A stretch of DNA of 64,000 nucleotides from a virus. The stretch covers positions 53,470 to 117,469 of the IMG/VR virus record IMGVR_UViG_3300030098_006179; one strand, written 5' to 3'. Below the pieces are notes generated by a model. It was given only the letters and a program-made list of their open reading frames with translations. It was not told where the DNA came from and did no database searches. The translations under genes were made by a program, and so were the position numbers. Shown in pieces: positions 17,615-27,834 of the stretch; within the stretch, counting starts at the first letter, position 1, and every line of letters starts with the position of its first letter.

Positions 17615-19387
17615 GTGAATTTTAACGACGCAGAATTGTTAACATATACAAGTCAGAATAATTTTTTATCTGATGGAGATTTTAGATATGGATCTACAAA
17701 GGTTATATCAATAGATAGTTATATTGATACTAGATATTCCAATACCGACCAATCAGGGGTAAAAGAATTTCAGCAAGAAATTATGACTCTGATTTCTGGT
17801 GCTAATGATTTCGAAAAAATAATCATCAACGGTCACGATTTTGGCTACGGAAGAATTAAATCAATAAATTATAATGGTTCAAATTCATTTGACTCTAATC
17901 AAATTAGACTAGGTAAAAATACTTTTGAAATAGAAATATCCGATTCTGGAGATCAAGATTTGCACAATATGGACGGAGATCATTTCGCTGGTCTTAAAAA
18001 TAAATTTTCCAAACATCACTTATTAGAAGACTTTGGCGAAAGCTTTTCTTTTTCAAATTCAGAAGATGGAACCTATTCATACACACATAATGTTAATGCA
18101 AAATATTTTTCCGGAGCAGAAGTAACAGACCCTATTGAAGAAGCTAAAAGTTTGGCTGAAGGAATATTTGAGTTAGATCCAAGCTTCGGCTTTTTAAACT
18201 CTCAAAGGTCTGGATTTTATAATGCCGATGGTAAAAAACGTTTTTCAGAATCATATAATCTAAGAAACAACAGTTGTTCTTTTACTAAAAATTTTACTTG
18301 TCACCCCAAATACAATAAAGGAGACACCTTTTGTTCTGATATAAGTCACGTATTGACTTCGGACGAAAATGGAATAATTTCAGTAACTGAAAGCGCAACA
18401 GTAATGGGTCTTGATGATGACGGAGGAGAAGAATTATATACTTCCGTATTGAATGGATTAGAAAACGAAATAATAAACTCTTACAGTAGGTGTACAGGAG
18501 TTTTAAGCGGATATTCTGGATTCTATGGAGGAGATAATACTGATGGGGCCATTTTAAATGATTTAAATAAAAATTATATTAGCCTACAAAAAAACTTAAA
18601 TAAAACAACATCTAATTTGTCATACGAGGTTGTTTATAATAATAACAATAACATATCTGGTAATTTGGGCCAACACTCCTTATCGTTATCTTTAGACACA
18701 TCTACAGAGGGAATAACTAGTGTTGTTGAACAGGGCTCAATTACTTCTTTGTCTCAAAAGGGTAATGTAACTCCCATGACTTTATATAATTCATTTTATA
18801 TTGATGAGAATTCTCCACATAAATGTGGAAAATTTTATAGCGGCACAATAGACAATAATAGAAATGAATATAATTTTTTCCAACAAAAAAGATTTAATTT
18901 AATTGATTCTGATATTAGTTATTCCCGAAAAGGAAATAAGGTTTCTTATTCTAAATTATACACAGATGATCCTTCAGTAATAAACACGAGCAACATCTCA
19001 TCGTTAAAAATAGATTGTTCTGACGTATTTGAAATTGAAATTAACAACCAATACTTTATTCCAAATCAACCAGACCAAAAAGTTATACTACAGAAAAAGG
19101 GATTAACTACTTTATCTAGCCGAAACGTTAACGCGTCTTGCATATATCAAAAACCATCAACTAATTTTTGGACAGATTCAACCTATGCACCAATAGCGCC
19201 AGAGAGTAATACTGATTTTTATAACGCTTTAAAATTTATAAAAAATAAAATGCTTGAAAAAGCCTTTGATGATGAATGGGTATCAATAGATGAGATTAAT
19301 TCTATGTATGTAAGTGACTTTTCATACAATGTGTCATCTGATCAAAACCTAAGCGCAACAATGAACATAGTATACGAAAGCAAATAA
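17615..19387 (+). CDS. Distal-tail-like structural protein, paralogue 1
   Basis: A 590-residue, beta-rich, Asn/Ser/Asp-rich protein starting at GTG, preceded by AAAAAGG. It has no catalytic motif. The N-terminal ~130 residues contain G-H-D-F-G-Y-G and strand patterns, and residues ~140-190 carry a thread (Y-T-H-N-V-N-A-K-Y-F then E-E-A-K-S-L-A) that recurs in the next gene as T-H-D-I-S-A-R-G-F and I-E-N-A-K-D-F. The two are probably diverged duplicates. Position just after the tape measure genes is where distal tail (Dit) and tail-tip ring proteins lie, so a tail-tip structural role is inferred. Eight or so Cys residues are scattered in the middle. Confidence 0.72.
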   Translation: MNFNDAELLTYTSQNNFLSDGDFRYGSTKVISIDSYIDTRYSNTDQSGVKEFQQEIMTLISGANDFEKIIINGHDFGYGRIKSINYNGSNSFDSNQIRLGKNTFEIEISDSGDQDLHNMDGDHFAGLKNKFSKHHLLEDFGESFSFSNSEDGTYSYTHNVNAKYFSGAEVTDPIEEAKSLAEGIFELDPSFGFLNSQRSGFYNADGKKRFSESYNLRNNSCSFTKNFTCHPKYNKGDTFCSDISHVLTSDENGIISVTESATVMGLDDDGGEELYTSVLNGLENEIINSYSRCTGVLSGYSGFYGGDNTDGAILNDLNKNYISLQKNLNKTTSNLSYEVVYNNNNNISGNLGQHSLSLSLDTSTEGITSVVEQGSITSLSQKGNVTPMTLYNSFYIDENSPHKCGKFYSGTIDNNRNEYNFFQQKRFNLIDSDISYSRKGNKVSYSKLYTDDPSVINTSNISSLKIDCSDVFEIEINNQYFIPNQPDQKVILQKKGLTTLSSRNVNASCIYQKPSTNFWTDSTYAPIAPESNTDFYNALKFIKNKMLEKAFDDEWVSIDEINSMYVSDFSYNVSSDQNLSATMNIVYESK

Positions 19388-19388
19388 T

Positions 19389-21506
19389 ATGAGTACAACC
19401 GTTACATATGACACGTTTAGCTTTCATAAAGAAGGTTTTAGTACTCCTTATGTTTCTAGAAGCGATCAAATTCTTTCTTATGGAAACAGATGGGGTCAAG
19501 GAACATCGTATAATTTAAATGGGCAAATTACAGGGTATAGTTTTTCTGACATAATAGAAAAACAAGGAATGTTGATTACTGGATTTCAAAGAGATTTTAA
19601 AAGCTTAGATATTACAGAAGACGGTCAATCCGTTGCGGGTTTTCCGATTTCTAATTGTAAAATAAATAATATATCTTTTAATACAAGTAAATATATACCA
19701 GTTATAGATTACGACATTTCTATTGACGCCTATGATGAAGGTTTATTTTCCGGATCGTTTGGAGTTACAGAGCCTTCTGATCAGGTTAATATATCTGAGG
19801 GTGAAGATGGCGCAATAACACTAACACACGATATTTCAGCACGCGGTTTTACAACAGATGGTAAAACGGCAATTGAAAACGCAAAAGATTTTGTTCACTC
19901 AAATACAGGATGGAATGAGCAAGTTTTTCCAAAATTTATAACTTATCAACAGTTTGACAAAACTGTATATGACTCAGATTTTTCTTCTAGTGTTGATAGT
20001 TGGGCCCCAACAAATGGTTCGACATCTTTTTCAACAATATCATCAAAACGATCTTTAAAATTTATAGCGACTGAAGAAATTGGTTCTCATAATGTGTACC
20101 AAACTTTTTCTGAAATAGAAGTAGGAAAAGAATATAAAATAGAGGCTGAAATTTTTATTGGCAATACAGTGCCTTTGGAATATCAAAATGTAACAATTGT
20201 AGAGTTGTCTAACAATTCATCTGACGGAAGCGATGTCATTGTTGAAGGTGGAACACAAGGACAGTGGGTAAAAGTTGAAAAAGTTTTTATTGCAACAACT
20301 CAAAACATATATATTAAAGCAAAAGAATCTTCGGGTGATTATACTTTTCAAGGAGACTCTACATATGATTGGTTCGCAGTTTCTAACATTCGACTAAGAA
20401 GACATTATGGATTTAAGCCACTTTTAACATCACAAAACGAAAACATAGATAGATTGAATGGAGTTTATTCCGTTAATGAAACTTATGTTATGTCCAACAC
20501 GGGAGAACAAAAATTATTTAGCGGATATAATATAGATATAAGTTCTGGCATAGGAGAAGATTTTTTAAATGTAGATTTTTCGGCATCCTACAGAGGAGCA
20601 TTTGGAGAAGATATTTCTGAAACTAGAAATAAAATTCCAGAATTAAATTGTCAATATTATTACAACTTGGTAAAAAATATATCAAATATATCAGACTTAA
20701 ATAGTGGAGCATCAAACTTTTCTGTTTCTGAAAACTCTGGTTCGAGAATGATTGATTTATCAGTTTCGTTTAATAATAATAATTTATATACTGGATCTAA
20801 TGCTTATTTTGATTATGAAATATCGGCTAAGACAAATGAATTAACATCTAATACAACCTTGTCTATAAACGGAACTATAAAAGCAATAGGACACAAAAAA
20901 GACAGGTTTCAAATAGCGCAAAATTTTTTACAAAATACTATTTATGCTGAATCAGTCGATTGCAAAAATGAAAATAAATTTGCGTGCTATTTATACAATT
21001 TAGCCAATTCTGAATATGTTAGCATGTCAAAAGGGTATACCTTAAATAAATATCCATTATCTACAAATATTTCAGAAAACGAATCACAAGGAACAATTAC
21101 ATTGTCTGCGCAATTTAATGACAATTATAATTATTCAAACGATATAAAAATTTCTAACTGGTCTATAAGCGTTAAACCTCCTCTTAGAAAATATTTTTCA
21201 ACAATGGATGTTTTGACGTACCCTAAACATATTTTTTGGAATTCTCAGGTTTTAGATAGATCAAGTATTAAAGTTAATGCCAGCGCTATTAGTTATAGCT
21301 CTATACATAAATCTTACGGATTAACAAGTGTTGATAATTTTATTGAAAATGTTTATAATGTATATGTGAGCCCTAATTCTAGCATAGCAGAAGAATCGAA
21401 CGAATTATCTTTTAGCGAAACCTCTTTATCTTATAATAGAAACAAAAGTTGGAGTTTCCACAACGACACAGAATGGGTAATTCTTCCAGCGCCACCTAAG
21501 CCATGA
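19389..21506 (+). CDS. Distal-tail-like structural protein, paralogue 2, with inserted CBM-like domain
   Basis: A 705-residue beta-rich protein beginning two bases after the previous stop, without a clear ribosome binding site, so probably coupled. It shares the T-H-D-I-S-A-R-G / N-A-K-D-F thread with its upstream neighbour. Residues ~195-340 form a jelly-roll-like insert starting D-S-D-F-S-S and ending before a Gly; it resembles carbohydrate-binding modules of the CBM4/9 kind and recurs in the next gene. The paralogue upstream lacks it, so it was gained by insertion or lost there. The C-terminus is Pro-rich. It probably belongs to the tail tip. The insert may bind host glycan; that is inference. 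Confidence 0.72.
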   Translation: MSTTVTYDTFSFHKEGFSTPYVSRSDQILSYGNRWGQGTSYNLNGQITGYSFSDIIEKQGMLITGFQRDFKSLDITEDGQSVAGFPISNCKINNISFNTSKYIPVIDYDISIDAYDEGLFSGSFGVTEPSDQVNISEGEDGAITLTHDISARGFTTDGKTAIENAKDFVHSNTGWNEQVFPKFITYQQFDKTVYDSDFSSSVDSWAPTNGSTSFSTISSKRSLKFIATEEIGSHNVYQTFSEIEVGKEYKIEAEIFIGNTVPLEYQNVTIVELSNNSSDGSDVIVEGGTQGQWVKVEKVFIATTQNIYIKAKESSGDYTFQGDSTYDWFAVSNIRLRRHYGFKPLLTSQNENIDRLNGVYSVNETYVMSNTGEQKLFSGYNIDISSGIGEDFLNVDFSASYRGAFGEDISETRNKIPELNCQYYYNLVKNISNISDLNSGASNFSVSENSGSRMIDLSVSFNNNNLYTGSNAYFDYEISAKTNELTSNTTLSINGTIKAIGHKKDRFQIAQNFLQNTIYAESVDCKNENKFACYLYNLANSEYVSMSKGYTLNKYPLSTNISENESQGTITLSAQFNDNYNYSNDIKISNWSISVKPPLRKYFSTMDVLTYPKHIFWNSQVLDRSSIKVNASAISYSSIHKSYGLTSVDNFIENVYNVYVSPNSSIAEESNELSFSETSLSYNRNKSWSFHNDTEWVILPAPPKP

Positions 21507-23950
21507 ACAGAGAATTTGTAAATACTTATATGCAAGAAAAAAATATCCCATCGGGGTATTTAAAGGCTTGGTATAATTTTGAAAGTGGTATAGCCACAGG
21601 CTCTGCGGGTTTGATTTACAATCAGGTATATACTACGGGTAATCACTTTTTTGATCCGGCAAATTATGATGGAAATTTAAAATCTGGAGTAATGGCAGGA
21701 ATTTCTATAGGTAATGACACCGAACTGACTTCTACCACAGCATACGCTTCAGATTTTAGCTCTGGAAGAGATAGTTGGGGTAGTGGAGTAAGTGTTACTG
21801 ATCCGGTCACTGGATCAGGCCAAGTTTTAAAAAAGGGGTGTGTGGGATCGGGGTATCACTTTACAAGAAGATATAGTTTGGGCATGACTATTGGCAAAAA
21901 ATACAATATCACAGGGAAGGTTTTCATAGACCCACTAGCTTCTAACATACAAAAAGTTTTAATATATCACATGGACGGTTGGTATGGTCTTTTTGTAGAT
22001 AAACCAAGTACAGCACAATGGGTGGAATTTTCTTTAGATTTTGAAGCAAAGGGAGATTATATGACCCTTTACGCTCATAATGGTTCTGGTATTAGTTTTA
22101 CAGCAGGATCAAATGATGATTTTTACATAAAAGATTTTGTAATCAAAGAAACAACTTCTCCTTTTTCTGGAAATTTTGATCACAATGAAATGGTTCAAAT
22201 TTCAGACGATGTAAATTATAATAATTGGACTGTTTTTTTAGACGTAAATATTACAAACCAACAAAATTTAACTGGACAAAGTAAAATTCTTTTATCTTCT
22301 ATGAAAAATTCAGGTGATACATCTGGATTTTATGTAGGATTAAATGGGTACAATAAACCTTTTGTAAGGTATTGTTCAACGGATGGAGAACAGTATATTC
22401 ACACGTTATCCAAAGAAGCCTCTAATAGAGATTTAATAAGCGTATCTTTTCATAGCGAAGGCAAAAATCTAACAATAAATAAACATTCCCCAAAAGAAGA
22501 TTATTATGAATCTTTCGTTACTAAAGAACTAACACCTTCTTTAACTTGGACTTTGGGAGGATTCAAAGAATATCTTAATGATAGCGCGCCGGGAAATCAT
22601 ATTAGACAATTTGATGGAACAATGAATCACTTTATGTTATTTAGTCCGTCGTTGAAAGGAAGAAAAGAGCAAGAGTTCGCAGACTTTTTATTCATAAGCG
22701 ATTACGAAAAATCACAAGTAAAACAAAGACAAATATCTTCAACCGTTAATTCTACTGGGGCTTCCATAACTCAAGGAGTAGTAGGTCAGGGAGTTGTTGG
22801 TTATGAAAAAACATTGAGTCATACAATTGATGGAGTCGAAGTTTATAAAAATGCAGAAGTAATAGGAGACATTTATGGAGACGTAATAACATATACCACT
22901 ACTCCAGAAACTATTTATTCTTATGAAAGCTATGTTAGTAATGAGATAAAAACTTTTGACAATACAATATCTCAAAACTTTTTTAATAAAAAAATACAAT
23001 TTATAAAAAATAAAGATAATTTTACTTTACCAGCGAGTGGGTCTTTATATGTTGATTCAACAAGACACTTAATTTCAAAAACAAGTTCAAGCAAATATGA
23101 AGTTAGAGCTTCGGTAGATGCTAATAAAAATTTAAACAAAATTGCAAATTGGAATGGTTTATCTGGATCATTTGTATTAAAGTCTGGAATCTCTGGAAAA
23201 TATCTTAATCTCTACAGAAATGGTTTATTACAAAGGTCTGGAACTTTGGAAGAAGTTAATTCTACAAATACAGAAGGCACAGGATTTGCGGATTATACAT
23301 TGCTTGATTTTAAGTATATTTATTCAAACGATAGATATGATAAAAGCGACTTTTTAACTTATGAAGAATGCACGTTACCTAATATAGTTGGCGGATATGA
23401 AGATGGAGAAGATGCATTTTATATGCATAATGGAAATCAAGGAAGTTCTTTTTTAATAAACGCGGCAACGTATCTTGACGGAAGGGATATGTTTATAGGC
23501 GGAACAAAGTTAATTTATGGAATAGACTATGTATACTTTAGTAGTACTATAGCTGCGGTATACACGGCTGGATTAAATAAGGGGGTATTGTCGTGGGTTC
23601 AATCTTTTGATACAAACTCAAACTATAACTCTGTCGGAAATTCAGAAAATGGAGATTTTAAATATCACATAACAACTGATAAAAATTTAATGGATGAAAT
23701 AGTTTGGGTAAGTGGAGTAAGACAACAGAGAGATGTAGATTATATAAAAACTGCAAACTTTAGCGTTCTAAATAATGCTAGAATAAATAAATACGGAGAA
23801 GGCGGAGAAAATTACCAAGGAACATGGGGTGGCAGTCTTGCTGGTAGCGTACCAAATGGAATTAGTGACACAACTTACAATCCTTTTGATAAATATCAAG
23901 AAAATGACAGTATAATATATAATGGAAAAACAGGATTTTTTAATTCATGA
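21503..23950 (+). CDS. Tail tip/fibre protein with CBM-like and LamG-like domains
   Basis: An 815-residue protein whose ATG overlaps the previous TGA (ATGA). After a short N-terminal region (W-Y-N-F-E-S-G motif), residues ~82-215 repeat the CBM-like module of the preceding gene (A-S-D-F-S-S-G-R-D-S-W). Residues ~220-390 look like a concanavalin/LamG sandwich: N-N-W-T-V-F-L-D-V strand, G-F-Y-V-G-L-N-G strand, and a closing F-D-G-T-M-N-H-F-M-L-F strand. Such folds commonly bind sugars. The remaining ~420 residues are beta-rich and unrecognised. A host-recognition role in the tail tip is likely from domains plus position. It overlaps the next gene by four bases. Confidence 0.78.
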   Translation: MNREFVNTYMQEKNIPSGYLKAWYNFESGIATGSAGLIYNQVYTTGNHFFDPANYDGNLKSGVMAGISIGNDTELTSTTAYASDFSSGRDSWGSGVSVTDPVTGSGQVLKKGCVGSGYHFTRRYSLGMTIGKKYNITGKVFIDPLASNIQKVLIYHMDGWYGLFVDKPSTAQWVEFSLDFEAKGDYMTLYAHNGSGISFTAGSNDDFYIKDFVIKETTSPFSGNFDHNEMVQISDDVNYNNWTVFLDVNITNQQNLTGQSKILLSSMKNSGDTSGFYVGLNGYNKPFVRYCSTDGEQYIHTLSKEASNRDLISVSFHSEGKNLTINKHSPKEDYYESFVTKELTPSLTWTLGGFKEYLNDSAPGNHIRQFDGTMNHFMLFSPSLKGRKEQEFADFLFISDYEKSQVKQRQISSTVNSTGASITQGVVGQGVVGYEKTLSHTIDGVEVYKNAEVIGDIYGDVITYTTTPETIYSYESYVSNEIKTFDNTISQNFFNKKIQFIKNKDNFTLPASGSLYVDSTRHLISKTSSSKYEVRASVDANKNLNKIANWNGLSGSFVLKSGISGKYLNLYRNGLLQRSGTLEEVNSTNTEGTGFADYTLLDFKYIYSNDRYDKSDFLTYEECTLPNIVGGYEDGEDAFYMHNGNQGSSFLINAATYLDGRDMFIGGTKLIYGIDYVYFSSTIAAVYTAGLNKGVLSWVQSFDTNSNYNSVGNSENGDFKYHITTDKNLMDEIVWVSGVRQQRDVDYIKTANFSVLNNARINKYGEGGENYQGTWGGSLAGSVPNGISDTTYNPFDKYQENDSIIYNGKTGFFNS

Positions 23951-26403
23951 GCCATAAATTTAACAATATAGAAAAAGTATATTTTGACGACGGAGAAGCC
24001 GGAAAAATAGGCGATGCTTTTATATTTAATATGAGCTTTAGTCAATCATATAGCTCTGGACCTTCATCGCTGTCTATACAAGCCATATCTGAAGACGGTA
24101 ATTATGCGTCTGTTCCTGCTCCTAATTTTGATAATGTTTATGTTGTAAAAATTGGAAATAAAATAGTATTTAGAGGATACATTCTTTCAAAAGAGATATC
24201 AACGAGCGTTCAAGATAAAAGTTTATCCATTACAATGGTTGACAAGTCTTTAATTTTAGATCAATATGGAATAGGGTTGGTTAACAGGCATGGTAATGTA
24301 GCAACTCAAAAAACAAGTATTTCAAATATAAAAGTTCGTAGACAAGACCCTCTTTCTGATGGACAATCAACAGAAACGACGGTGTCTGTTGAAAGAGATA
24401 TCGCCAATACTGAAGTAACGGGAGTTAAATTAATTAATAATGTTTTTATAATAGGAAGAGAAAAATATACTTCTAATAAGTGCGAAATACCAGATGTTGA
24501 ATATTTTGGTTCTCATTTTTCCGCAGCGATAAATGCTTTTTCTTCAATAAGTGGTATATCTTTTTCGAGCCTTCCACCGATTTTATCTGGAAGAAATTAT
24601 ACTGGAACAATTAGAGAGGTATTAAATTCTTTATGTTCAGACGCGGGAATGTCTTTTTATTATGATTCATCAAATGATAAAATAGAAATATTTTCTCTCA
24701 ACTCTAAGAGTATTGATGATTCTATAATAGAAGAATTAAAAAATGACGAAAATATCACAATAAATAGTTTTAATGAATCTGAATCTTTGGAAGGAACTTT
24801 CGCAAACTTTTTTTCAGTAAGAGAAATGAGACCCGGAAGAGGAGGAGTTTCAGAACAAAATTTAGAATGTGCTACATCATTTATTAATTCTCCAGCCTTT
24901 AGGGGGCCATCTGGATTACCAAATATTTTTTATATAGATAGGGCAGCAATACTTGGAAAAGTTTCTCCATCCTTAAGAAGTCGTTATTGTTATGAAGCAG
25001 CACAATATGAAAGAATTGGTTGGACAAATGTATCTCATCTATGGGATCAAAGCTCTACAATAGACCCCGATTTAATCAGCAACACCCCCGGAGGAACAAG
25101 TGTAGATAGATTTTCTAATTTTATTGGTTTAGCACAAGAAGAAGTAAGACAATTTATTAGAAATAATCCACAATTACAAAATGGATTTAACCTTTATGCA
25201 GTAAATTTAAATGACAGATTAAAAGAAGATTACGAAGTTCAAGAATTATCAAGTTTAGGGGCGTGGGGTCCATATTATGAAGCCATATTTGACCCAATGT
25301 CAGTCATGATAAACACTCCAGAAGCTACTTCTTGTAATGTAAAAAACATAACTCAAGAACCTCAACCTCAATGGTACGAAGTGGAGGGATATGGTTTTTG
25401 GGGATTTAAAGGAGAAGAATCTTGGGAATTTAATAACTTAGATATGGATAAGTTTTCGGCTGATACTAGTATAGCGCTAATGGATATAACGGCTCCAGTG
25501 CAGGAAGCAGTCAACGGAGGTTTCTATGGTAACCAGATTAGTTCACAAACGGTTTTAGCTTTTGTTCCAAGAGGTAATTACGTTGGCTCAATCTCAAATG
25601 AAGAGTGGAAACCCTCTAAGTGGTCGCAAGATTTTTTGGGCGATTATTTTAATTCTGGATACGACGACGAAAACTGTGTTCCGTATATGACAGTAAGAAT
25701 AGCAGGAAAAACAAAAACGAGCCCGTGTGGAGCAACACCTTGCACCGACGCCACAATTGAGCGCGCGTTTGACGGTATTACAACATCCCAATGTTCAACT
25801 GAACGATTACCAACTGGAGAAGTTTGCCAAAGAAAAAGATATGGAATTTCAGTTAACTTGCAAGGAATAGGAACTTTAATAGTCGGAGGGCCTTGGATAT
25901 CTAATACTGGATATAGAAGCAATATAATTACGCAATATGTAAGAAATAAATCAACAGAGATTTCTCGATCAATAAACATTATTAATGGAGCACATGGATT
26001 GCACACTAATAATTTTGCAAAATTAAATATAAATGACATTGACGCTACTGCGGAAATTTTCGACCCCAAATCAAGTAACTCAAATTACATTACCCCCCAA
26101 ACAATTAACACAACTTTGGGAAGTACTTTTGATAGTGCTTCGGCAATATTTAGTTCATTTACCGAGGGTTCTTCTGTAAATGGTTTGCCAAGATCTATTA
26201 GCTTGCAAATAGACGGAATACCATCAAATTTAGATAAATCCTTAAATTCTAAAGATATAAAAGATTGGAATATTAATTTTGGACCAGAAGGTATATCTAT
26301 GAATTTAAATTATGCAGATGCACCATCTACACCTCCATCTATGGACTATTTACAATCAAGATTACATAATCAATTTCACTATACAACAATACTTGGACAA
26401 TGA
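23947..26403 (+). CDS. Tail hub-like protein
   Basis: An 818-residue protein. Residues ~1-110 (G-D-A-F-I-F-N-M-S-F..., then I-V-F-R-G-Y-I and S-I-T-M-V-D-K-S) match the general pattern of phage tail hub/Tal N-terminal domains, in which a beta barrel is followed by V-D-x-S. Residues ~215-270 (T-I-R-E-V-L-N-S-L-C-S-D-A-G-M-S-F-Y-Y) resemble the hub segment that precedes a strand reading I-E-I-F. Residues ~520-640 are Cys-rich and may hold disulphides or metal. No lysin motif was found. It would close the tube end below the tape measure. It overlaps neighbours by ATGA on both sides. Confidence 0.68.
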   Translation: MSHKFNNIEKVYFDDGEAGKIGDAFIFNMSFSQSYSSGPSSLSIQAISEDGNYASVPAPNFDNVYVVKIGNKIVFRGYILSKEISTSVQDKSLSITMVDKSLILDQYGIGLVNRHGNVATQKTSISNIKVRRQDPLSDGQSTETTVSVERDIANTEVTGVKLINNVFIIGREKYTSNKCEIPDVEYFGSHFSAAINAFSSISGISFSSLPPILSGRNYTGTIREVLNSLCSDAGMSFYYDSSNDKIEIFSLNSKSIDDSIIEELKNDENITINSFNESESLEGTFANFFSVREMRPGRGGVSEQNLECATSFINSPAFRGPSGLPNIFYIDRAAILGKVSPSLRSRYCYEAAQYERIGWTNVSHLWDQSSTIDPDLISNTPGGTSVDRFSNFIGLAQEEVRQFIRNNPQLQNGFNLYAVNLNDRLKEDYEVQELSSLGAWGPYYEAIFDPMSVMINTPEATSCNVKNITQEPQPQWYEVEGYGFWGFKGEESWEFNNLDMDKFSADTSIALMDITAPVQEAVNGGFYGNQISSQTVLAFVPRGNYVGSISNEEWKPSKWSQDFLGDYFNSGYDDENCVPYMTVRIAGKTKTSPCGATPCTDATIERAFDGITTSQCSTERLPTGEVCQRKRYGISVNLQGIGTLIVGGPWISNTGYRSNIITQYVRNKSTEISRSINIINGAHGLHTNNFAKLNINDIDATAEIFDPKSSNSNYITPQTINTTLGSTFDSASAIFSSFTEGSSVNGLPRSISLQIDGIPSNLDKSLNSKDIKDWNINFGPEGISMNLNYADAPSTPPSMDYLQSRLHNQFHYTTILGQ

Positions 26404-27833
26404 TATTTTCTGGACACAATTTTATTTCTTTGCCTGAAGTTGATACTTTAAGTTTTAACGTTCCAATATCCTTAAACTCTATTTATGGCTCAGGCTCTTT
26501 TGGATTTTCTGGCTCTGGATCAAATGGAGAAGGCCAAATAATCAAATTTGAATTTATCTCAGGAGAAGTAAGAGATTTTAATGGTAATTATGTATACTCT
26601 TATTTTCCCAACAGAGAGGTTGTTGTTTCTGGAGATATATTTTCTAGGGGCCATCACTATTACATAAACCAAGATCCTGTTTCTTTATCTGGAACTCAAG
26701 AATATTTTAGATTTAAAAGATTTTTTTATGAAACTTCTAGTGAAGTAAGTATAGAATCTGAAGCGTCAATTTCTATTAAGAAGCCATCTATAACATTTTC
26801 TTCACCGATGTATATTGATATATCCGGAACATATACGGGATCTTTTGAAAAAAGCGTAGAACATAAAGTTTATTCTTTAGAATTAGATGGTTTAAATCAT
26901 CAAATGTTTGATATTAGTTCTACAGATTTGAATCCCGGAAATAAAACGGGTTCTTACATTTTTGAACCAAGCGCAAACACTACTTTATATGCAACCAAAA
27001 ATTACGAATTAACTTTATTGTTAGAAACAGATTTTGGAGAAGTAGATGAACAGATCAAATTTACTGGATATAATCCTTCTGATGGACAAGTTGTTACAAA
27101 AAATTTAACAACTATTGCAAATCCAATAAACACATATAGATCTTATCCAAAAACTAAAAGGTCAAATACTTATAGTTTATTATACAGTGTGATGGAAAGC
27201 GGTTTAGAACAAGATAAGCCAATTGGAGTAGAGTTAAGTTATTACGATGGAGGAACAGGGCACAGAAGTGGATATAAAGGTGATATAAATATTATTGATA
27301 GCGGTAGTGGGTTTTTTACTGGAGATGCTTGGTTGTACGTTACAGGAGCAGGAGGGTCTGGATTTATTGGAAATATTTTATCCGAATGGACTTATCCATC
27401 TCCGGGGCCAGAAAGGGGAACTGGCAATATAAATGGAATTGAAGTTTCAATGTTTGGCCAAGATTATAAGGGTCCGGAAGAAATGTTGGCATTTATTTCA
27501 GGCAATCAAGGTTCTGGAAACGCTCAAATAAAACCTATTCCTTATGAGTACAATAAGCCATTTTTTGAAACTTGGGATTTGAGTACTGGCATTACTCAAA
27601 GTGATATATATTCATTTAGTGGAAATTCATTGTCTGGTGCACCATTAACAGATACTTCTGTTTATTCTGATTCTAACTTTAGTGGAGGACATGAGTTATT
27701 ACCCTCAACAACTACGAGTTTATATATACAAGTAGATTTTGAACCTCTTTATGATTCAGATCCAGTAATTGCAAAATTAGAAGTAACGGGGCAAGGATTT
27801 TCTTTAGTAGAATATATAACAGGAATAAAATAA
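26400..27833 (+). CDS. Beta-rich tail protein, unknown
   Basis: A 477-residue protein rich in Ser, Gly, Tyr and Phe, with very few Cys and almost no helical character. A Gly/Ser run near residues 31-45 is followed by many short strands. I do not recognise a domain. The ATG overlaps the previous gene's stop (ATGA) and the next gene begins one base after its stop. Position between hub-like and collagen-fibre genes suggests a tail-tip or fibre-anchoring component. An Ig-like or carbohydrate-binding fold is possible but not shown by any motif. Confidence 0.65.
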   Translation: MIFSGHNFISLPEVDTLSFNVPISLNSIYGSGSFGFSGSGSNGEGQIIKFEFISGEVRDFNGNYVYSYFPNREVVVSGDIFSRGHHYYINQDPVSLSGTQEYFRFKRFFYETSSEVSIESEASISIKKPSITFSSPMYIDISGTYTGSFEKSVEHKVYSLELDGLNHQMFDISSTDLNPGNKTGSYIFEPSANTTLYATKNYELTLLLETDFGEVDEQIKFTGYNPSDGQVVTKNLTTIANPINTYRSYPKTKRSNTYSLLYSVMESGLEQDKPIGVELSYYDGGTGHRSGYKGDINIIDSGSGFFTGDAWLYVTGAGGSGFIGNILSEWTYPSPGPERGTGNINGIEVSMFGQDYKGPEEMLAFISGNQGSGNAQIKPIPYEYNKPFFETWDLSTGITQSDIYSFSGNSLSGAPLTDTSVYSDSNFSGGHELLPSTTTSLYIQVDFEPLYDSDPVIAKLEVTGQGFSLVEYITGIK

Positions 27834-27834
27834 T

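Noticed and set aside
25644-26069. 141-residue minus-strand ORF in the hub-like gene
   Set aside because: No ribosome site, antisense to a well-supported gene; codon pattern matches the plus strand.
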